The translations under genes and the position numbers were made by a program. 64,000 bases of DNA from Neurospora tetrasperma FGSC 2508 (Eukaryota; Ascomycota; Sordariomycetes; Sordariales; Sordariaceae), in NCBI RefSeq assembly GCF_000213175.1, contig NW_009799100.1, positions 1,419,887 through 1,483,886 of the forward strand. Reading direction: 5' to 3'. Below the pieces are notes generated by a model. That model had not been told where the DNA came from. It searched no databases and was given only the letters and a program-made list of their open reading frames with translations. Shown piece by piece: positions 21,167-30,104 of the stretch. How positions within the stretch are numbered: position 1 is the stretch's first letter; each line of letters begins with the position of its first letter.

Positions 21167-22960
21167 TTAAGCCTCGATTTCCTTCCCCTCATGACTCTCC
21201 ATCTTCTCAAGCGACATCTTCTTCTCACCATGACTGCGCAAGTCAAAAGGATCAACTTTGGTCTTCCTAAACTTCCTCGCGGCCACCTTCTTCTCAAACA
21301 AAATATCCAACTCGGCGTATGTCCTCCCCTTCGGCTCCGGCAGTCTAAAGTATACCCATATAGCCGACAACAAGCAGCTGCCCGCCCAGAAAAACGCCGT
21401 CCTAGCACCCCAATTCCACGCCGTTGAGCTCAGCTGGTAATTCGTCATTACATTGACAAAGATGTTACTAGCATTGTACGCCGCACGGGCAAGCACGATA
21501 GTCTTGGCCTTTAGACGAGTTGACGACAGCTCGGAGATGAGACAATACGTCACTGGGCCGACAGCAAAGTCGTAGACGAACGTGAACGCGATGAGTACGC
21601 CGCCGATGGCCCACACAGAGGCCTTGTTTCCGCCAAAGGAGAGACAGCCGACGATGACGAGCAGACAGAACTGCGCGCAGAGACCGCTGAAATGGATGCG
21701 TCGACGGCCGACGCGCGACATGAGGAACCACGACCCGGCGGTGCCGACCATACCGAGGGCGTACTGGCCCATGGAGAGCGAGAACGAGTTGCTCGGGTCC
21801 ATGCCGGCTTGCGTGAGGAAGTAGGAGAAGTACCCCATCAGGTTCTGGCCGCCGAGGGTCTGGACAAGCCAAATGCCCACGACGATCTCCGTACGGCGAA
21901 GATCAATACCCCTGAAGCAATCGCTGAAAGTGACACCCTCCTTCAGCTGCTTCTCGAGCTCATTGGTATGCTCAATCATAGCCAGCGTCTCGTCCACGTT
22001 GAATCCGGGTTGATTCCTCGAGGTCAAACGGAGCAGCGACTGCTTGGCCTCCTCCCTCCTGTTATGTCGGACATACCACCAAGGCGACTCGGGAGCAAAG
22101 ACGAGCCCGGCGAGGATGGGAATCGGCCACACCCACTGCACGCCAAAGGGGATCCTGTACGCCCACTGATCGGTCCGGCCCAGGGAGCCCTTGTTGACGG
22201 CAGCGGCGAAGAACTGGCCAATTACCCAACACATGTTGATGAAGGTTGTCAGGTACGGGCGAAGCACCATCGGCGCAACCTCGGAGGCATAGGCGGGTGT
22301 AACGCTCTGAAAGGCACCCCAGGGGATACCTGTTTTTGGTTCGGACCGAAGGTTAGCATACGACCTTTCAGGACATTGAGACTGCATATCGATCCTTGCA
22401 AAGGAACTGTATAATGCGAGATATAGACATGCAAACTCACCACAAAGAATCTCCCCAACCACCAACACCTTCACATTCGGCGCAAAAAACAAGACAAAAA
22501 TAAAGGCAATCATCAACACCAGACTCGCAATCGTCGTCTTCTTGTACCCAATCCGATCAGCCGCCCATCCAGCAAAGATCAAACCAAAGATCTCTCCAGC
22601 TCTTGCCCCGTTGGACAGACCCGACTGCCAAGCAGCGGAAACGGCGTACTTGCCCGTGGCCGGGTTGAGCTCGCCGAATTTCTTGTTGAAGACGGGGGAG
22701 GCGTATAAACTCCCCAGGAGGGCGAGGTCGTAGCCCTCCATGATCAAGGTTGAGGAGAGTAGGACGGACCAGCCGATGGCTTTGGGGTAGAGCTTGATGG
22801 CGCGGAGGAGGGTCGTTTCGTGCTCGGTGTCGGCGGCGTGTTTGGCTTCGACGAGGACGACGTCGTCTTGGGCTTGGGCTTGGGGGATGGTGGTGGTGGT
22901 GGTGGTGTCCGCCTCTGTGGCCTTTTCAGGCGAAGAGGTAGGGGGTTTTTGGTCCGCCAT
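21167..22960 (-). CDS. Alpha-glucoside/maltose-type MFS sugar permease
   Basis: A plasma-membrane proton symporter of the fungal MAL permease group. Exons 22960-22441 and 22329-21167 flank a 111-bp intron (GTGAGT, branch TATGCTAAC, AACAG) whose length is a multiple of three and which has no stop, so the unspliced frame also stays open. Splicing gives 560 residues and restores the motif GIPWGAFQ. Twelve TM segments carry sugar-porter signatures: DRIGYKK in loop 2-3, PESPWWYV in loop 6-7, QTLGGQN in TM7 and PEPKGRTYAELD after TM12. The N-terminal tail has a Thr run. It is divergent to the maltase and next to a Zn2Cys6 regulator, so maltose or related alpha-glucosides are the likely substrate. 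Sugar specificity cannot be read from sequence. Confidence 0.9.
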   Translation of the reverse strand: MADQKPPTSSPEKATEADTTTTTTIPQAQAQDDVVLVEAKHAADTEHETTLLRAIKLYPKAIGWSVLLSSTLIMEGYDLALLGSLYASPVFNKKFGELNPATGKYAVSAAWQSGLSNGARAGEIFGLIFAGWAADRIGYKKTTIASLVLMIAFIFVLFFAPNVKVLVVGEILCGEFACLYLALYSSFARIDMQSQCPERSYANLRSEPKTGIPWGAFQSVTPAYASEVAPMVLRPYLTTFINMCWVIGQFFAAAVNKGSLGRTDQWAYRIPFGVQWVWPIPILAGLVFAPESPWWYVRHNRREEAKQSLLRLTSRNQPGFNVDETLAMIEHTNELEKQLKEGVTFSDCFRGIDLRRTEIVVGIWLVQTLGGQNLMGYFSYFLTQAGMDPSNSFSLSMGQYALGMVGTAGSWFLMSRVGRRRIHFSGLCAQFCLLVIVGCLSFGGNKASVWAIGGVLIAFTFVYDFAVGPVTYCLISELSSTRLKAKTIVLARAAYNASNIFVNVMTNYQLSSTAWNWGARTAFFWAGSCLLSAIWVYFRLPEPKGRTYAELDILFEKKVAARKFRKTKVDPFDLRSHGEKKMSLEKMESHEGKEIEA

Positions 22961-24628
22961 TGTGGTGGAAGAGTGCTGACCTCGGCCAAATACTATGAGG
23001 AAGATGATTCAGGAGGAAGTGATGAAGGAGTATCCAAGTCCCAAAAGAGCTTGTGAATGGAGAAAAAGAAAGAAAAAAAAAGGAAAGAATGGCGAAACGA
23101 AGTCCGGAAATCGTGCGCCTTTATGTGTGCATTCACAGAGATCGTGGTCAAGTATCAAGGGGGGATGATTCCCAAAAAGGGTCGAATAGACGGTGTTAGT
23201 AGTCTGCCCGCTGGGAGGTGGATCGTCATCGGCATTGCCATACACTGTCCCGAGAATCCAGGCCAACCCACGTGGCCGGGGGGAGAAAAAAAAAGCCAGC
23301 CTCCGCCCTCCGTCCTTCGGTGCGACAACCGTGGCCTTGCTCTGTACCCAAATCTGACCAGAAGAGAGTGATGATACGTTTCCCGGGTCTGGAAAAGATC
23401 AACAGCTTCGCTCAACCTTAACCGTTACCATCTAGAATAGGGTGACAGCACATTCCACACATCATCACCCTGTCGAAAAGGGATTAAATATTCTGCGGCA
23501 TAGTCTAGAGGTAGTCTAGACGGTTGGTCACATCATCTGTTCTTTGGTCCATTCTCCATTCCCCGCACCCCACGTTTTAGTGTAGTCGCTCAGGTTTACA
23601 AATCCGGGGTAAGGGGGATCTCGTTTTCCCTGTCTCGCATTTTGCCCCGGCACATGGCACATGGCGATTTCCAGATGAGCCAGAGTGCTGGGCCGGTGTG
23701 AATGACTGTGAAAGAATGCCTCGAAACCAATAAAGTTGAGGGAAAAAGTCCAAGCCAGTGACGTCTGTGGATCTGTCAGAAAGAGTGAGGGTTGCATCGG
23801 GGACAAGGGTGTCGGAGTTTTTGACCCTTTGATCAAGTTAATCGACACTTTTTGGGCCGGAGGGTAGTTGAGCCAATGAGACTCTCATGTCATGACTTCG
23901 CTACGTTGAGGATACTTGCCCAGTATCATCAACAGCGCACTTAATCAGTCTCTTTGAGCGATGAATTGTTGGTATTCCCGTACCTCCGGACTTCTAAAAG
24001 CGGTCCCAACAAAATCTTACAAGCGACAAGGAGGTCGGAGATTGAAAGACATTGATATCAAAGACAGTGGCAACCACAGTCCCAACACCAGGAAGTTCAT
24101 TCAACCAGACGAAGAGATGAACCGAGGTGATATCTTTACAGCACCTGAGCTCCGACTCCAATATGGACACTCCGACTTTTCTATTGAGTGGGATCCCAGC
24201 TAGCCGAAAGTTCGCTTTTGATCTCGCTAATGATGATTTTCTTACTCCTCATCTGGTCCTTCATGCTCTTCGTGGATAAGTACAATGTAGAGGTAGGATC
24301 GTACCCCTCTCTCACGACATTGTGTGAAGATCGTACCAGGAAATCTCCTCTCTTCAGCCTTTCGTCTTCATCTGTACTCCAGTAGTTGGTGTCATATTCC
24401 CCTCATTAACTGTCTTCATTACACACCCCTAGAGACTTTGTCAACTCGAAATCTTTGTTCACTTACTTGGGCGTTCCCTACTTCCACTAAACTTCATCTG
24501 TTTTGATCGATGATAAAAGCCTGGTCTCACTCTGTGAGTATATCGATTTGGAAATTGATAACGGATCGAGGCTTACAAAACACTGAAGTATCGGACTCAA
24601 TCAACCTGAGCTCAAGCCCTGATCCATC
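22961..24628. promoter_or_regulatory. Divergent spacer between permease and maltase genes
   Basis: This 1.67-kb region drives both genes outward. Its notable content is the duplicated 9-mer with flanking CGG triplets at 23496-23523. The maltase side (24340-24600) is C/T-rich. Open frames within it show no domain. Shared induction of the two genes from here is likely but unproven. Confidence 0.45.
23496..23523. promoter_or_regulatory. TAGTCTAGA direct repeat bracketed by CGG triplets
   Basis: TAGTCTAGA occurs at 23501-23509 and again at 23512-23520, one helical turn apart. CGG lies at 23496-23498 and 23521-23523. Zn2Cys6 proteins generally bind CGG-type half sites, so this is a candidate control site; the spacing does not match a known consensus. 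Confidence 0.3.
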
Positions 24629-26455
24629 ATGGGTTCCGTAAACGACACCTCCCTTTGCATGGGCAAGATTCCTTGGTGGAAAGAAGCTGTCTTCTACCAA
24701 GTCTACCCAGCTAGCTTCAAAGACACCAACAATGACGGCTGGGGTGACATCCCCGGCCTCATCGCCAAAATCGACTACCTCCACGACCTAGGCGTCAATT
24801 GCGTGTGGCTGTCTCCCATGTTCGAATCTCCCCAAAAAGACATGGGCTACGACATCTCCGATTACCAAGCCGTCTACTCCCGTTATGGCACCCTCTCCGA
24901 CGTCGACAACCTAATCGCCGCCTGCCACGCCCGCGGCATGAAGCTGATTCTCGACCTGGTCGTCAACCACACTTCCGACCAACACCCGTGGTTCCAAGAA
25001 TCGCGCTCCTCTAAAACCAATCCCAAGCGCGACTGGTACATGTGGAAGCCGGCCCGCTACGACGCCAACGGAAACCGCATGCCGCCCACCAACTGGCGCA
25101 GCTACTTTGCCGGTCCCACCTGGACCTGGGACGAGCTGACCCAAGAGTACTACCTGCACCTGTACGACACTTCCCAACCCGACCTAAACTGGGAGAACGA
25201 AGAGTGTCGTAAGGCCATCTACAACGAGGCCATGCGCTTCTGGCTCGATCGTGGCGTCGACGGCTTTCGCATCGACACCGTCAACAAGTACTCTAAGCGC
25301 ACTGACTTTCCTGATGCGCCGGTCACCATGCCAGGCGAGACGGACCAGCCCGCCGCGGAAATGTGGTGCAACGGGCCGCGCATCCACGAGTTCATCCGCG
25401 AAATGAACGAGCAGGTGCTGGCGCCGTACAATGCCGTCTCGGTGGGCGAGCTGTCCAACACGCCTCTGCCGAGCCAGGTCCTGCCGTATGTGTCGGCTGC
25501 GGCCAGGGAGCTGGATATGGTGTTTGAGTTTAGTACCATCCGCTTGGGCACGGGCGGGCCGTTTCATGGCAAGTATTTGTACAGAGAGTTCCCGCTGTCG
25601 GAGCTGAAAGCGTATGTGGCGACGTGGCAGCAGTGGCTGGAGGGTACGGATGGGTGGCACACGGTGTTTTGCGAGAATCATGATAACGGGCGGGCGGTGT
25701 CAAGGTTTGGAGATGATTCGACTGTGGAGTCGTGGGAGGCGAGCGCAAAGACTATTGCGTTGTGGCAGGCGACGCTGACGGGGACCATTTTCTTGTATCA
25801 GGGGCAGGAGATCGGTATGGTCAATATGCCGAAGGAGTGGGCGATTGAGCAGGAGTATAAGGATGTTGAGAGCTTGAACTTTTACAGAGAGGCAAAGGCG
25901 TCTGGGGATGCAGAGAGGATAAGGAAGACGGAGGAGGGTCTGAGGATCCTGGCGAGAGATCACTCGAGGATACCGATGCAGTGGGATGCATCACCCAATG
26001 CGGGCTTCACATCTGCTGGAGTGTCGCCGTGGATGAGGGTGCATGATGGGTTTAAAGATCTGAGTGTGGAGAAGCAGGAGGGAGATGAGGAGTCGATCCT
26101 TGGGTTCTACAAGAAGATGTTGAAGTTGAGGAAGGAGTACGCCGGGCTGTTCGTGCATGGTGCGTTCAGGCCTGTACTGCAAGAGGACGAGACACTGTTT
26201 GTTTACGTCAAGGACGATCAAGGTTCGGAAGAGAGTGGTGTCCAGGCAGACAAGAAGAGGAAGGCATTAGTCGTCATGAATTTCTCTGGAAAGCCGGCTA
26301 TCCTTCAGGAGCATAATCTCAATGTGGCAGCTACGCTGGGATCCAAACACGGGGGGGAGCGGCTGTTGGTGACTACTCTGAAGAAGAAGGATTTGTCTAT
26401 GATGGAAGCTGGCACATTAAAGCCATGGGAAAGCAGAGTGTATCTGAGCTATTGA
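24629..26455 (+). CDS. GH13 alpha-glucosidase (maltase type)
   Basis: Hydrolyses terminal alpha-1,4 (possibly alpha-1,6) glucosyl bonds of maltose-like sugars, presumably in the cytosol because there is no signal peptide. One frame of 608 residues, the usual fungal maltase/isomaltase length. The GH13 regions are present in order: DLVVNHTSDQHPWF (109-122), GFRIDTVNKYSKR with nucleophile D216, VGELSN with acid/base E274, and ENHDNGRAVSR with transition-state aspartate D352. The opening WWKEAVFYQVYPASF is typical of the family. The gene is divergent from the permease, fitting an uptake-then-intracellular-cleavage scheme as in yeast MAL loci. Specificity between maltose and isomaltose cannot be fixed here. 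Confidence 0.93.
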   Translation: MGSVNDTSLCMGKIPWWKEAVFYQVYPASFKDTNNDGWGDIPGLIAKIDYLHDLGVNCVWLSPMFESPQKDMGYDISDYQAVYSRYGTLSDVDNLIAACHARGMKLILDLVVNHTSDQHPWFQESRSSKTNPKRDWYMWKPARYDANGNRMPPTNWRSYFAGPTWTWDELTQEYYLHLYDTSQPDLNWENEECRKAIYNEAMRFWLDRGVDGFRIDTVNKYSKRTDFPDAPVTMPGETDQPAAEMWCNGPRIHEFIREMNEQVLAPYNAVSVGELSNTPLPSQVLPYVSAAARELDMVFEFSTIRLGTGGPFHGKYLYREFPLSELKAYVATWQQWLEGTDGWHTVFCENHDNGRAVSRFGDDSTVESWEASAKTIALWQATLTGTIFLYQGQEIGMVNMPKEWAIEQEYKDVESLNFYREAKASGDAERIRKTEEGLRILARDHSRIPMQWDASPNAGFTSAGVSPWMRVHDGFKDLSVEKQEGDEESILGFYKKMLKLRKEYAGLFVHGAFRPVLQEDETLFVYVKDDQGSEESGVQADKKRKALVVMNFSGKPAILQEHNLNVAATLGSKHGGERLLVTTLKKKDLSMMEAGTLKPWESRVYLSY

Positions 26456-27144
26456 GAGCGAATTAGCACCTTGTCAAGAAATCCAAGATCCTTGCATACC
26501 AACGACATTATATGTTCTGGTTCAGCGAAGTGATGTCGTAATACAATGTCATCTTCGGCCATCCATCTTTATCCAACGTAATGCCTCCATGTACTCACCC
26601 CAACCAAAGTATCGAGAGAAGCGAAACAGACCAAAGTCTTCTCACAGTCAACTGAAACCATTATATTGCTTAAGGGACGTGTGATCAGGATGGTCAGTGC
26701 AAGAAAGTCTGTGTCCGTACTCAAACGACGACATTTGGGCCTCTGGGGCCGAAGATTTGGAAGAGTTCAGTAATTCAGAAGGGACATTTGTAAATAAAAG
26801 AAGGGGATGGAGTTGAGGAAGGATAAAGTAGTGAGTGATGAGTATCCTGAAGGTGAAGAAGAAGGATGTGAAACCTGAGAGTGGATTTAATGTATCAATA
26901 CTTGGTCCAAAAGACCGATGCGGGCAGTGTTCGAAAGATATGGTAGTATTACAGTCTTTCGTACAATCTTGGGTGTGTAGCCAAACGTTGCGGTCTTCCT
27001 GACCCAAATCCATGATCAGCAAATCCCAGAAGTAGGACATAAAAGTACCCAACTTTGGTAATATCCTCATCTCCCCATCCTACAACAACCCTGAACCTGA
27101 TCCCTTCCTCTCATTACCTTCCTTATCCCAACACCAGGCCATCC
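26456..27144. other. Convergent 3' spacer, maltase and PEBP-like gene
   Basis: Presumed 3' UTRs from both sides. No coding frame has a recognisable feature. Confidence 0.4.
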
Positions 27145-27936
27145 TCAACAGACAAAATAATTTCCCGCCACCACATTCCCTAATCCCAACATCCTCTCAA
27201 AACTGTCCTGGTCCCATCTCACCCTCTTCGCTAATCCCACATCCTCCCCTTCTTCTCCTCCCTCATCATTATTTAACCCCAAAACCTCTCTCACTTTCTG
27301 TCCCGTCACACCCTCCGGTTGCTCCCAGCACAAGAAAACATAGCGATGGGGACTACTCACCCCCGGCGGTTTCGGCCCCATGTACCCCACCACCGGCTTT
27401 GTCCTCCTTTCCCCCCTTGTAGGGTGACTTATCCCCTCGTTTCCCAAGGCTTCCTCCTCATCCGCCGTTAGATAAATATACCCCTCATCGGCATCCAACT
27501 CCTCCGTCACCAACCTCAGATCTGCTTCGAGGGAATGCAAAATCGGTGCCAAGACAGGAAAACTCGGAAACGGCGGGTCGAGATCGAGACAGATGACCAT
27601 GTAATGAGGAATTTGGCCGGCGGCGTTGTTGGCTTCGGAGCCTCTCCTAGAATGGCCAGAAGAAGAGGGAGAAGAGTGGTGGCTGGAGACGGGACTGAGG
27701 TCGCAGTTGGGTAAAGTAATGTTGGAGAGAGCGGTGGCGGAGATGGAGTAAGAGGGGGGCAGGGCGGCAGCGTCTTTGGTGAGGGGTGTGCCTGGAGTGG
27801 AGACGGTGGTGGGAGAGGGGGAGCCGGGGAAGTGGATCCGGAGGGAAGCGCGGGCTGGTCGGGAGGGGTTGGTGGCTTTGGCGAGGACGGAGAGGGAGGA
27901 GAGGAGGGTGGTTATTGAGGAGGCTTGTTTCGGCAT
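27145..27936 (-). CDS. PEBP-like (phosphatidylethanolamine-binding protein fold)
   Basis: One frame of 263 residues without a visible intron. The C-terminal half has the family's signature order: a conserved strand (HYMVICLDLDPPFPSFP) where DPDxP normally sits, then VGYMGPKPPGVSSPHRYVFL corresponding to the Y-x-G-P-x-PP...HRYVF motif, and RWDQDSFERMLGLG followed by VAGNYF at the C terminus. PEBP proteins bind anionic ligands and in fungi include carboxypeptidase-Y inhibitor relatives and mitochondrial ribosomal forms; which applies here is not clear. The N-terminal 110 residues are Ser/Pro/Thr-rich and not part of the fold. The usual DPDxP ligand motif is altered to DLDPP, so ligand binding may be changed. 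Confidence 0.75.
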   Translation of the reverse strand: MPKQASSITTLLSSLSVLAKATNPSRPARASLRIHFPGSPSPTTVSTPGTPLTKDAAALPPSYSISATALSNITLPNCDLSPVSSHHSSPSSSGHSRRGSEANNAAGQIPHYMVICLDLDPPFPSFPVLAPILHSLEADLRLVTEELDADEGYIYLTADEEEALGNEGISHPTRGERRTKPVVGYMGPKPPGVSSPHRYVFLCWEQPEGVTGQKVREVLGLNNDEGGEEGEDVGLAKRVRWDQDSFERMLGLGNVVAGNYFVC

Positions 27937-29854
27937 AGTGGTTGATGGTTTTGGATCTTGGTGAGTTGTTGATAGGTAGATACCTCTAGGCGTTCTTGGT
28001 GTTTTTTGTCGTGGTGGTGGTGGTGGTGGTGATTGTTTGTGGGTTGGGGGATGCTGGACCGATGATGTAATCGATGGAGATGAATTACTCAGATCTGCTG
28101 TATGATGTTGAATGTTTTCAAGATGCCAAGCCCCTTGACATGTGTTATGGACTGGGTTGAAATGTCATTTGTTGGAGATATCACCGGCCGAGGTCGATCA
28201 ATGCTTTGCAGTGTTGGTGATCGGATATGGCAAAGAGTAGATAGTTTAGAGCGGAATTGAGGAGTGGAAGAGAGTGTTCAACCTAATATTATGCCTTGAC
28301 ACTGGAAAGGCTTTGATATTTGAGTGAGGTGCTGATGCTGATACCTGGTGGGACAAGCTACCGAGAAATTCCGCGTTCCCTCGGGCTTTCTCTCCTCCCC
28401 TTCAAATCATCGTCGAAGAGGCAACCGTATGGAAGGAATGATACAATATGGGGTGACAATGATTGACTTGTTAGTTACGGGTATGCACATATAGAGGAGA
28501 AACTGCCAACGGGCAACGGCTACCCCATACTACCCCATACCCATACCCCGCTCGCTTTCTTCCTCGCTTCTTGGGGTATTTTCTTTTGTCTAGCCATCTG
28601 GGGAATGTCGGTCTGATCTGGAGATGGTAGTGTACCTAGCTTGACATTTGAAAGTCTAGTTCAGTCCAGCCGTCGGCCCCGGCGTTTCCATGTCACGTTT
28701 GTGGGGTTGTCGGTGTTTTCGTCGATTCGACCATCAACGGCTCGGCAAAGGCTGGGCAAGCTGGGGTAAAACGGCTGGTTGGATTGGAGTTTGGGGACGG
28801 AAGCAGAGCGAGGGGAAGGAAAAAGGAGAAAGGAGGATCGGGAAGGGGTGCATCAGGTGACGTTGGATCCACGTAACGGTAACTGCAGCTTGCAATATCC
28901 GATCGAGGAATTTGTCGCGTGGTCCCACGGGAGGTGTGTGTCGGTCTGAATAAGAATCGTCTGTTTTCTTCGCTCCTTTCCGCCGGAGAGTGTGTCTGCT
29001 CACGATAGTGGTTCGGTGTTTTTTTCGTCGTTACCGATCAACCGCTCGTTGTAGTTGAAAGGCTAAATTGTGACGGGGATTACAATTTTTGATAACACAT
29101 TAGCCGGAGTCCATTAGATGGTTTTCCATCCAGGAACCGCCTCGAGTTTGGGTTCAAAGGTGTAATGAAGACGCTTGGATGCGTAAAAGAGTATATCCGA
29201 GGCGTAATGTACTGACCGTGGCGTGTTTGGTTTATTGTTGTGACCATTCATTCGCCTGTTTAGTGAGAAGTCTTTACATCAATGCCACGGAATATCCCTT
29301 AAGCCGCGGGCCAGACGGGACCAGAGCGGGCTAGAGGTGCGTTAGGCGGCTAGTCAATACACTAACGGGAATACTTGGAGCTTTGCTAAAAGAACAGCCA
29401 AAGAACTGTACTTTCAGTTACTGTATGTGCAGTTCCCTACCCAAGACACTACCATCTCCCTGCCATCAAGATACCTACTGCAGGTACACCTCAGTTGCAG
29501 ATGCGTTCGGTATTTTCAGACACTCGAAGATCACCAACGTTATGTTACCGACAGATAATTGACAAGAACCAAATATGGTCAACTCATTCATTGCGGTACT
29601 ACTCCAACCCTCATTTCTCTTCTCCAGCAAACCTTTCGCCGGTCCAATCCCATAACTCTTCATGCTCCCCTTCCTATGCCCGAGTACACACGTAGTATCC
29701 CGGCCACAAGTGATCGCAGTCGATCTGTTATTTCACAAAGGCATCGGTTAGCACAGGAACAATTCACACAATCTACCACTCGCCGGCGTTTTGTTTACTT
29801 ACCCCTGGATTGAGTTTGTAACTTAAAGAGATTTCCCATGTTAACATCCAATTT

Positions 29855-29892
<38 letters not shown>

Positions 29893-30104
29893 GGATCAAA
29901 CTCACAAATCCAACAACAACAACCCATTCCGATTCGCAATATCCCTACAACTATTGTCACTGGTAATCTTATCGTATGCCCTGCCTACCACCGCTCACAA
30001 CAAAACGTTTTCGAGTCAGCGCATGCACAATCTTTTCCCAATCTCAAAAATGGGAAAGAGCTAAGTCGAGTAAAGGGGCTAGACATACAAAAGGAAAATA
30101 ATAA
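27937..30104. other. 2.2-kb gene-free stretch
   Basis: It contains the PEBP-like promoter side, a GGT trinucleotide run (about 28009-28034), a short repeat of TACCCCATAC (about 28520-28550), and a 33-base poly-A (29856-29888). Frames such as 29495-29813 lack motifs. I see no gene. Confidence 0.4.
29856..29888. repeat. Poly(A) tract, 33 bp
   Basis: An uninterrupted A run. No retroposed gene body or target-site duplication is evident next to it, so a simple homopolymer is the likeliest reading. Confidence 0.8.

Noticed and set aside
21692-22414. 240-codon plus-strand frame over the sugar permease
   Set aside because: Antisense shadow; sugar-porter motifs are on the minus strand.
29856-29888. 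Poly-A as a retroposon tail
   Set aside because: No upstream reverse-transcribed body or flanking target-site duplication could be seen.
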